In this document: positions 1-5,327 of the stretch, piece by piece
Position numbering within the stretch: the stretch's first letter is position 1
How the letters are laid out: each line of letters starts with the position of its first letter
Assembly (NCBI GenBank): GCA_900321665.1
Contig: ONWY01000085.1
Span: 1 to 6,375 of the forward strand
Direction: 5' to 3'
Length of the DNA stretch: 6,375 bases
Origin: an uncultured Eubacteriales bacterium
Lineage (GTDB): Bacteria; Bacillota; Clostridia; Oscillospirales; Acutalibacteraceae
The notes under the pieces: generated by a model
Told to the model about the DNA's origin: nothing
What the model saw: only the letters and a program-made list of their open reading frames with translations
Databases searched by the model: none
Made by a program: the position numbers and the translations under genes

Positions 1-1220
1 ATGATAATAGCAATCGGATTTGTAAAGATACTGCCGATAGAACTTGTGAAATATTTTACGAGTGAAAAGGGCATATCCTTATAGGCTACCAGATTGATTT
101 CCATGATTTCTTCTTCGGCATGAATGACCTTCGCTTTGCACACAAAATCACCTTTTTTCACCGAAGCCTTTAAGTATTCCGGCAAATCGACAGGCTCGAT
201 AATCAGTGTCGATTCATCCACATTTTTCGGCACAAGGCTGGTGATGGTTTTTTCGGGTACTAAGCTGACATGGTCGCCTTCATTCGAGTATCTGACCGGT
301 ACCTCGGCAACAATGGTATTTTCGGTAGAAACCGCTTTCATTTTAAAGTTTGAAAAAGCCCAGCGGAACAAGCGCCTTGCATCTACCAAAGCGGAGGTAT
401 AGCTTGTACCGTCAATATCCGTTTTTTTGCCGCCCATGACAACGCAAACATATGCCATACCGTCTTTTTGCGCACTTGCGCTGACACAGTAACCGGCTTC
501 CTCCGTCGCGCCGGATTTGACGCCTGTCGCATATTCATAGGCATATTTATTATAAGTGGCGGTCGGAATTAACTCGCAATCATTAAAAACCGTGTATTCT
601 TTATGGGTTTTATTTTTCGGCACCGTGTAAGTCACACTTTTGACAATTTGTTGAAAAATCGGCAGACTCATCGCGTACTTTGTGATTTTAGCCATATCTC
701 TTGCCGTTGTATATTGACCCTCGGCATCCAAGCCGGTCGGGTTTAAGAAAAAGGTATCCTTTAAGCCTAACTTTTTGACCTTTTCGTTCATTTTGTTGAC
801 AAAAGCATTCACACTGCCGCCAACATGCACGGCGATGACATTAGCCGCATCATTCGCACTTGTCAACATCATCAGGTTGACCAAGTCTAAAAGGGTGTAC
901 ACTTCGTTTTCTTTCACCCCGAAGTAGGTGGAGAAGGTACCGTCAAGTGCATGCACGCCGGCATAGGAGCAGGTGACATTCACTTTGGAAATATCCTCAG
1001 CACTCTCAATAGCGAGTATCGCATTCATAATTTTGGTCAGCGTGGAGGGTTGTGCGCGCACATCGGCATCTTTTTCATACAAAACGGTATTATCATCCTG
1101 TAAATTCATAATGATTGCCTTTTCGCTAATGAGCGGTTCATCAGGTGTGTAGGCAAAGCACTGCGGAGCTAAAGTCATCAAAAAAGCAAAAACCAAAAGT
1201 AAAGAAATAAATTTTTTCAT
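1..1220 (-). CDS. dacF: D-alanyl-D-alanine carboxypeptidase (PBP5/DacF family), C-terminus cut by window edge, Thr at the acylation site
   Basis: A serine-type D,D-carboxypeptidase of the S11 family removes the terminal D-Ala of peptidoglycan stem peptides outside the membrane. About 406 codons are visible and the frame is open to the left edge. A signal peptide (residues 1-23, cleavage after CFA) is followed by the penicillin-binding domain. The second motif S121-A-N123 and third motif K235-S-G237 are present, as are FLNPTGLD (158-165) and YTTARDMA (170-177). A PBP5_C-like beta domain follows (about 292-385), and the last visible residues look like the start of the C-terminal membrane helix. 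The first motif is abnormal: it reads PSTLTK with K63, so the residue three before Lys, normally the nucleophilic Ser, is Thr60 (codon ACG), and a Ser sits one place earlier. The start is supported by AAAGGAG nine bases upstream. Family assignment is firm; catalytic competence is uncertain. The symbol dacF is by resemblance only. Confidence 0.93.
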   Translation of the reverse strand, partial: MKKFISLLLVFAFLMTLAPQCFAYTPDEPLISEKAIIMNLQDDNTVLYEKDADVRAQPSTLTKIMNAILAIESAEDISKVNVTCSYAGVHALDGTFSTYFGVKENEVYTLLDLVNLMMLTSANDAANVIAVHVGGSVNAFVNKMNEKVKKLGLKDTFFLNPTGLDAEGQYTTARDMAKITKYAMSLPIFQQIVKSVTYTVPKNKTHKEYTVFNDCELIPTATYNKYAYEYATGVKSGATEEAGYCVSASAQKDGMAYVCVVMGGKKTDIDGTSYTSALVDARRLFRWAFSNFKMKAVSTENTIVAEVPVRYSNEGDHVSLVPEKTITSLVPKNVDESTLIIEPVDLPEYLKASVKKGDFVCKAKVIHAEEEIMEINLVAYKDMPFSLVKYFTSSIGSIFTNPIAII

Positions 1221-1229
1221 AGACTTAAA

Positions 1230-1236
1230 CTCCTTT
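1230..1236 (-). promoter_or_regulatory. Ribosome binding site of the D,D-carboxypeptidase
   Basis: AAAGGAG on the minus strand ends nine bases before the ATG at 1220, near-ideal Firmicutes spacing. It fixes the start upstream of the signal peptide. Confidence 0.85.
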
Positions 1237-1245
1237 TTGTGTTAT

Positions 1246-1274
1246 ATTATATAGTATATCAATAAAAATAGAAA
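1246..1274 (-). promoter_or_regulatory. Possible promoter of the D,D-carboxypeptidase
   Basis: A perfect TATAAT (1251 to 1246, minus strand) lies about 25 bases before the ATG. With a 17-base spacer the -35 would be TTTCTA (1274 to 1269), a poor match. The whole 88-base divergent intergenic region is very AT-rich, so the -10 could occur by chance. No convincing promoter for the opposite gene could be picked out of the same stretch. Confidence 0.35.
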
Positions 1275-1296
1275 ATGAAAATACTTTTTTTATTTT

Positions 1297-1301
1297 GGAG
1301 G
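1297..1301 (+). promoter_or_regulatory. Ribosome binding site that decides a TTG start
   Basis: GGAGG is followed by six bases and then TTG at 1308. There is no in-frame ATG nearby, and the metal-binding GDTHGD motif begins at residue 6, so translation must begin at this TTG. Confidence 0.85.
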
Positions 1302-1307
1302 TAAATT

Positions 1308-1988
1308 TTGATCTATATTACCGGCGATACGCATGGCGATATTGAAAGATTTCAAGATAAATCATTAAAAAAGCTGACTGCTGAGGACATTATCATTGTC
1401 TGCGGTGATTTCGGCTTTATCTGGCAAGGCGGAGAGAAGGAAAGAAAAACTCTCAAAGCACTCGCCAAAAAAAAGTATACCATCGCCTTTATTGACGGCG
1501 CGCATGAAAACTTCGGCAGGCTGCGCTCCTATGCGCAAGAGCAGTGGAACGGCGGTACCATACACCGCGTTGCCAACAATATCATTCACCTGATGCGCGG
1601 GCAGTATTATACCATCGGTTCGACCACGGTTTTTACCATGGGTGGCGGCGAGAGCGAGGAAAGCGAAATGAACGGCGAGGATGCCTGGTCAGGCGGTTCT
1701 CTGCCGAATACAAGCGAGCTGGTGATGGGTGCTGCCAATATTGACCTGCACGGCGGCAAGGTAGATGTGATAATATCCCATGAGCCCTCCTCCAAAATCA
1801 AATCCATTTTATCCGACCAAGACAAGCTCGGTACGATGGCGAGCATCAATGCGCTCAATGCATTTTTAGAGCAGCTGTCCGAAAATGCCGACTATAAAAA
1901 ATGGTATTTCGGCTCTTTTCACATCGACAAGCGCATCACCTCTAAAATTACGGCTGTTTACAGTGATATTATTCCTTTGGAAATATAA
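1308..1988 (+). CDS. Calcineurin-like metallophosphoesterase with degenerate metal-site motifs
   Basis: A 226-residue cytoplasmic protein of the calcineurin-like phosphoesterase superfamily, which normally hydrolyses phosphoester bonds using a two-metal site. Recognisable motifs in order are GDTHGD (6-11, the D-x-H motif), GDFG (33-36), GAHEN (64-68), LMRGQYY (95-101), MGGG (111-114), ISHEPS (156-161) and YFGSFHID (200-207). Family members of this type usually read GNHEN and GHxH. Here the metal-bridging Asn is Ala65 (GCG) and the first His of the last motif is Ser203 (TCT). The R/W/E-rich middle segment typical of the group is also altered (115-128). The D-x-H, GD and SH elements remain. There is no signal peptide. 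It starts at TTG with a good GGAGG. The gene 47 bases downstream is on the same strand with no terminator or clear promoter between, so they are probably co-transcribed. The physiological substrate is unknown, and it may be a pseudoenzyme. Confidence 0.88.
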   Translation: MIYITGDTHGDIERFQDKSLKKLTAEDIIIVCGDFGFIWQGGEKERKTLKALAKKKYTIAFIDGAHENFGRLRSYAQEQWNGGTIHRVANNIIHLMRGQYYTIGSTTVFTMGGGESEESEMNGEDAWSGGSLPNTSELVMGAANIDLHGGKVDVIISHEPSSKIKSILSDQDKLGTMASINALNAFLEQLSENADYKKWYFGSFHIDKRITSKITAVYSDIIPLEI

Positions 1989-2035
1989 TCGGGCATATTT
2001 ACCGACTACATATTGTAAAAAGAATGTGGGAGATT

Positions 2036-3739
2036 ATGAAAAAAACATTAGCAATTATTTTATTTATTATCATTTGTATGCAGGCACCGCTGATGAGCGC
2101 TGCCGCGGCAAATCCTGCCAAGGCACCGGTTTTGAAGGAAACCACATGCCTTGAAAAAAACGGCAAGATTTCCATCAATTTTATTTTTCAAAGCGCCAAG
2201 GGTGAAAAGTACAGAATCTATCGCCGCGGCGCAAACACGATGAAGTATACAAGATTAGCCGATGTCGTTGCCACCGGGAAAACCTATACCTACAAGGATT
2301 ATAAAATCAGCATCAACCATGTTTATTATTACACTGTCAGGCGCGTTTACAACAAAAACAAAAGCTTGAGTCAATTTGATGCTGTCGGTATCAAGGGCAT
2401 CAGCTTCGATACGAAGCCGAGCGTGGCACTTTCCACGACAGATGCTAAAATTTCATTTGCAACCACGCCGGAGGCAGAGGAGTATATTGTTTACAGAAGC
2501 CTTTCAAACGGTAGCTATCAACAACTGAAAAAGCTTACCGGCAAGAGCGCGGGAAGATTGGAATGGACAGATGTTTTTGCCGATTCCGTCACCGCTGCTG
2601 CCGAAAAAAAGTTTTTAATTAACGGCAATTATATAGACCCGACAGCAAATCCGTTCCGCTATGAAGTGCGTGCAATTTATCGCGATACCAAAAAAGGCTA
2701 CATTTCAAGAAGCTTGTATTACCAAAACGGAGCATGCACGGTGCCCACCCCTGCGATTTCCACGGTAAGCGTAAAAGCCGGCAAGGCAACACTTAATTGG
2801 GCAGGTATTCCGGTTGCGAAAAGCTATAATATTTACGCAAAGACCTCCAAAAATGCCGCTTGGAACAAGTTGGCGGTTGTTAAAAGCACCAACAGTGAGT
2901 TGGAAAAAGCAACATTTGCCGTCAAAAAAAATTACACTTTTTTCACCGTCAAAGCTTTTGCCGATGTGCGAGGAACATTAGCGGCGAGTGATTTTGAAAA
3001 AGAGTTTTATATCGGCAAGCGAGTTTTATCCGATAAAAAAGCGCTTTTTATCGGAGATAGTCTGTGTGCCGGCAAAAAGCATTTCAGCTTTTCGGTGCGC
3101 GTGGAACAGATGTTAGGGATACAGTGTGATAATATCGCCATCCCGACTGCTACCTTAGCGGACGCAACCGAAAAAGATAAATACTCTGTTTTGGTGGATG
3201 AATTAGAGCCTTTATACAACGGTAAATATCCCAATATGCCGGAGCATATCGCTTCACCCTTAGGTTTGAGTGCGATGTGGGAATATGAATATATCTTTAT
3301 TCAGGGCGGAACAAACGATTATGCGGCAAATGTGGCGCTCGGTGCCTATGATAGTGAGGATATCACCACTTTTAGCGGCGCTGTCAATGCTATTAAGCAT
3401 ATAATTTCAAGCTTAAATAAAATGCGCAGCCGAAGGGGACTTGAGGATGTGAAGCTTGTTATCATGGATATCCCATATTCCTTGCGCTCCGATACGGGTT
3501 ATTCCATCAAATGTCGACAAACTTCACCTAATAAGATTGGGTTGACAGCAAGCGATTATTCCGATGCGTTCATCAAAAAAATGACGGATTCCGAATGGAA
3601 TGTGCAGCTTGTAAATACACAAACCGTTTTAAATGAAAACAATTGTACCACAGAGAGTTTGGATAACCTGCATTTTACAAAGCTCGGCAGTGCAAAGGTT
3701 GGCAAGCTGATTGCGGATGTGATATTATATAATTTATAA
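2036..3739 (+). CDS. Secreted multi-domain SGNH/GDSL hydrolase with three FnIII-like modules
   Basis: A 567-residue exported protein. A signal peptide (MKKTLAIILF start, cleavage near residues 21-25, Ala-rich) leads into three fibronectin-III-like beta modules at about 30-120, 127-235 and 237-327. These are marked by repeating strands YRIYRR, YIVYRS and YNIYAK, paired with YYYTVRRVY, FRYEVRAIY and YTFFTVKAF. The C-terminal third is an SGNH hydrolase: FIGDS (block I, Ser342), GGTND (block III, Asn427) and DNLH (block V, Asp543/His546). Block II reads NIAIPTATL, with Thr371 where the oxyanion Gly is expected. SGNH enzymes are esterases or lipases, and a cell-surface polysaccharide or peptidoglycan O-acyl ester is a plausible substrate here, as an inference. 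There is no sortase motif or C-terminal anchor. The chosen ATG follows GGGAG by only three bases; an in-frame ATG at 2024 would add MWEI but has a weaker Shine-Dalgarno. Confidence 0.88.
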   Translation: MKKTLAIILFIIICMQAPLMSAAAANPAKAPVLKETTCLEKNGKISINFIFQSAKGEKYRIYRRGANTMKYTRLADVVATGKTYTYKDYKISINHVYYYTVRRVYNKNKSLSQFDAVGIKGISFDTKPSVALSTTDAKISFATTPEAEEYIVYRSLSNGSYQQLKKLTGKSAGRLEWTDVFADSVTAAAEKKFLINGNYIDPTANPFRYEVRAIYRDTKKGYISRSLYYQNGACTVPTPAISTVSVKAGKATLNWAGIPVAKSYNIYAKTSKNAAWNKLAVVKSTNSELEKATFAVKKNYTFFTVKAFADVRGTLAASDFEKEFYIGKRVLSDKKALFIGDSLCAGKKHFSFSVRVEQMLGIQCDNIAIPTATLADATEKDKYSVLVDELEPLYNGKYPNMPEHIASPLGLSAMWEYEYIFIQGGTNDYAANVALGAYDSEDITTFSGAVNAIKHIISSLNKMRSRRGLEDVKLVIMDIPYSLRSDTGYSIKCRQTSPNKIGLTASDYSDAFIKKMTDSEWNVQLVNTQTVLNENNCTTESLDNLHFTKLGSAKVGKLIADVILYNL

Positions 3740-3744
3740 AAAGT

Positions 3745-3773
3745 AACGGCACTTTCATTTTGAAAGTGCCGTT
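3745..3773. terminator. Strong hairpin between convergent genes, probable bidirectional terminator
   Basis: A perfect 13-bp stem (AACGGCACTTTCA paired with TGAAAGTGCCGTT) with a 3-base loop lies six bases after the SGNH gene stop. On the minus strand it is followed by ACTTTTT, a good U-tract for ending the transcript from the RHH/mltG side. On the plus strand only TTT follows, so termination there relies on the stem. Confidence 0.8.
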
Positions 3774-3790
3774 TGAATCCGGTATCGCTA

Positions 3791-3943
3791 TTACCGCTTC
3801 ATCTTTTTGTCAACTGCTTTAATGTATCTTTTTAATATCATATTGACACATTGTGAAAACGAGCGGTCATCAATTTCGGAGATTTCTTTTACTCTTTCAA
3901 TCACTTCGGCATCCAGAGTGATGCTGACTTTTTCTTTTGCCAT
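3791..3943 (-). CDS. Small ribbon-helix-helix (CopG/Arc-like) DNA-binding protein
   Basis: This is a 50-residue protein, MAKEKVSITL at the N-terminus and KAVDKKMKR at the C-terminus. It matches the ribbon-helix-helix fold: an N-terminal strand with alternating residues (KVSITLD, 5-11), helix A (12-24), a turn DDRSFS (25-30) and helix B (about 30-44). RHH proteins dimerise and insert the beta ribbon in the major groove at short palindromic operators, usually as repressors. The alternating Lys5/Ser7/Thr9 side chains would be the DNA contacts. AAAGGA lies ten bases upstream of the ATG. It lies 106 bases downstream of mltG on the same strand, with its own extended -10. No toxin gene adjoins it, so a toxin-antitoxin role is not supported. 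The target is unknown; the palindrome in the mltG promoter is one candidate. Confidence 0.85.
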   Translation of the reverse strand: MAKEKVSITLDAEVIERVKEISEIDDRSFSQCVNMILKRYIKAVDKKMKR

Positions 3944-3981
3944 GGTCTTTCATTCCTTTCACTTCTCTTCTTTATACCCGT

Positions 3982-3990
3982 ATTATCGCA
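3982..3990 (-). promoter_or_regulatory. Extended -10 promoter of the RHH gene
   Basis: On the minus strand TGC immediately precedes GATAAT, giving an extended -10 (TGnGATAAT), about 40 bases before the ATG at 3943. No good -35 is found at 16-18 bases; extended -10 promoters can do without one. It suggests the RHH gene is transcribed independently of mltG. Confidence 0.5.
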
Positions 3991-4049
3991 CAAAATAAGA
4001 AAAAATGCTACAACTTTTTTGAAAAAAGGCAATTTTTTTATTTGTACGT

Positions 4050-5093
4050 TTAAATTCCGTGCTCTTTTCTTCCTTGCATAAAGTCTTCATAGGTTTCAAA
4101 GTAATAGAATTTTTCAAACTTATCGGTAAAAAAGAAGTAATAGGCATGCTCATCCGGGTTAAGCGCCGCTTGTATAGCACTTTCGCTCGGGGAACAAATC
4201 GGGCCTGTCGGCAAGCCCTGTGTGGTATAAGTAGAGTAGCCTTGCCAAATACTTTTTTCATAGCCTTGCTTTTCCAACATATCGGCATAGTGAACCGTCG
4301 GGTCGGAGCCGAGAGTAGGGGTATTTTGCGCTTCGGGATGATTTAAGCGGTTCCAGAAAACAGCGGAAACCTTGCTCATTTCAATCGGTGTGCCTCCGCT
4401 TTCTTTTTCGATGATGGATGCCATGGTTAAAACATCATCAATGCTTAAATTCTTTTTTTCGCAAGCAGCGCGAAAGGCTTCATCCAAGCGCAATCCTGTT
4501 GCGGACAACATCATGTTGACGATATCCTTTGCGCTGTTTCCTTCTTCAATTTCGTAGGTGGCAGGGAAGAGGTAACCCTCTAACAGATAGGGGCGCATTT
4601 CGCGCTTATCAATGGAGCTGAGAAAATCATAATCGTATTTTTCGGAGAGCGCCGCAATAAACTCCTTGGCGGTACAAGCACCGTTTTTTTCTAATATTTC
4701 AGCGATTTGGTAAGCGTTTTTGCCCTCGGGAATGGTGATTTTCAGGTTGGTTTTATCCGGCTTTTGCAGCTTGGCTCCAAGTGCTTTATAGCTCATGTTC
4801 GCATTGATTTTGTAAATGCCGGATTGGTATTCAAAGGTTGAGCCGTATTCTTGCGCCATATAGTTTTTAAAGAGGTTCACGCTTGTGATAATGCCTTCTT
4901 GATATAAGCAATACGGAACATCGTTTTTATTATCATCATTGATGGTAAATTCGATTTCCTTGTCAGCTTGCGCTATGCCGTATTTATCAAATAAATAGGG
5001 TCTGTATATAAAAAAAGCTGCAATGAGCACAGCTATAATAACGAAAACAATGATGATTTTTCCTTTTTTTCTGCTTTTATTTGCTTTATACAT
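4050..5093 (-). CDS. mltG: Endolytic murein transglycosylase MltG (YceG-like)
   Basis: MltG is an inner-membrane lytic transglycosylase that cuts nascent glycan strands and is thought to release or terminate newly made peptidoglycan. This 347-residue protein has a basic N-terminus, one membrane helix (about 12-30), a LysM-like segment (about 45-135) and the catalytic domain. Diagnostic motifs are EGYLFPATY (172-180), ASIIEKES (225-232, catalytic Glu229), FWNRL (246-250), SDPTVHYA (263-270), YSTY (286-289) and GLPTGPICSP (293-302). All catalytic elements appear intact, in contrast to the degenerate enzymes to its left. The length is normal for the family. ATG 5093 is chosen because GGAG sits seven bases upstream and the sequence then reads MYKANKSRKKGK. 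An upstream in-frame ATG at 5159 would lie upstream of the promoter and is rejected. It is transcribed from a strong promoter that carries a palindrome in the spacer. Confidence 0.95.
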   Translation of the reverse strand: MYKANKSRKKGKIIIVFVIIAVLIAAFFIYRPYLFDKYGIAQADKEIEFTINDDNKNDVPYCLYQEGIITSVNLFKNYMAQEYGSTFEYQSGIYKINANMSYKALGAKLQKPDKTNLKITIPEGKNAYQIAEILEKNGACTAKEFIAALSEKYDYDFLSSIDKREMRPYLLEGYLFPATYEIEEGNSAKDIVNMMLSATGLRLDEAFRAACEKKNLSIDDVLTMASIIEKESGGTPIEMSKVSAVFWNRLNHPEAQNTPTLGSDPTVHYADMLEKQGYEKSIWQGYSTYTTQGLPTGPICSPSESAIQAALNPDEHAYYFFFTDKFEKFYYFETYEDFMQGRKEHGI

Positions 5094-5100
5094 CTTAATA

Positions 5101-5104
5101 CTCC
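5101..5104 (-). promoter_or_regulatory. Ribosome binding site deciding the mltG start
   Basis: GGAG on the minus strand is seven bases before ATG 5093. It selects this start over the in-frame upstream ATGs at 5108 and 5159. Confidence 0.75.
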
Positions 5105-5123
5105 ACATTTTTTTAGGAATATT

Positions 5124-5152
5124 ATTATAGCATACGCTATATAGCGAGTAAA
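5124..5152 (-). promoter_or_regulatory. mltG promoter (extended -10, 17-bp spacer)
   Basis: Minus strand: TTTACT (-35, 5152 to 5147, four of six consensus), a 17-base spacer, then TGC-TATAAT (perfect extended -10, -10 at 5129 to 5124). The predicted transcript start is about 24 bases upstream of ATG 5093, a short leader. Confidence 0.75.
5135..5146. promoter_or_regulatory. Perfect 12-bp palindrome in the mltG promoter spacer, candidate operator
   Basis: CGCTATATAGCG is fully self-complementary and lies between the -35 and -10 elements of the mltG promoter, touching the -35. A repressor bound here would block RNA polymerase. Which protein binds is not shown by the sequence. Confidence 0.5.
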
Positions 5153-5200
5153 GATACATAAAAGTTAAAAAAGGTTAAGAGTTGATTACAAAAGTATAGG

Positions 5201-5229
5201 TTGCCAATTGGTGAGGAATGTGATAAAAT
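5201..5229 (+). promoter_or_regulatory. Promoter of the membrane protein gene at 5328
   Basis: TTGCCA (5201-5206, five of six consensus), a 17-base spacer, then TAAAAT (5224-5229, five of six) preceded by TGA, giving an extended -10. The predicted transcript start near 5236 leaves a leader of about 92 bases. Confidence 0.75.
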
Positions 5230-5249
5230 TGTAATAGAAATACATTATA

Positions 5250-5324
5250 CTTTTTGCTCATCAGTGCAAAGCAAAAAGGGCTTCTTGCTGCGCTGTAAAG
5301 CACTGCAGGAGCATGAGAAGAGGT
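5250..5324 (+). promoter_or_regulatory. Structured 5' leader with possible Shine-Dalgarno sequestration
   Basis: Two foldable segments are seen by eye. The first is CTTTTTGCT (5250-5258) pairing with AGCAAAAAG (5270-5278) around an 11-base loop. The second is CTTCTTGCT (5281-5289) pairing with AGCA (5310-5313) and AGAAG (5316-5320), which overlaps the AAGAGG Shine-Dalgarno. The loop of the first contains CAGTGC (5262-5267), complementary to GCACTG (5300-5305) within the second. No known riboswitch class was recognised. Confidence 0.35.
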
Positions 5325-5327
5325 ACT

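Noticed and set aside
124..402. Plus-strand open frame of 92 codons inside the carboxypeptidase region
   Set aside because: It is antisense to an unmistakable PBP5-family gene, has no ribosome binding site and no recognisable domain.
1150..1160. Cys21 of the carboxypeptidase signal peptide as a lipoprotein cleavage site
   Set aside because: The preceding residues are A-P-Q, which does not fit a lipobox; CFA followed by Tyr is a good ordinary signal peptidase site.
1308..1988. Phosphoesterase as a pseudogene
   Set aside because: The frame is complete, of normal length, with a good ribosome binding site and conserved flanking motifs. Substituted residues alone do not make it a broken gene.
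4014..4028. Short A/T inverted repeat (CTTTTTTGAAAAAAG) after mltG
   Set aside because: The stem is nearly all A-T with almost no loop. It is too weak to call a terminator, and the strong hairpin at 3745-3773 can serve the whole unit.
3791..4050. Toxin-antitoxin module around the RHH gene
   Set aside because: No toxin-like frame lies next to the RHH gene on either side; the neighbours are mltG and a convergent secreted hydrolase.
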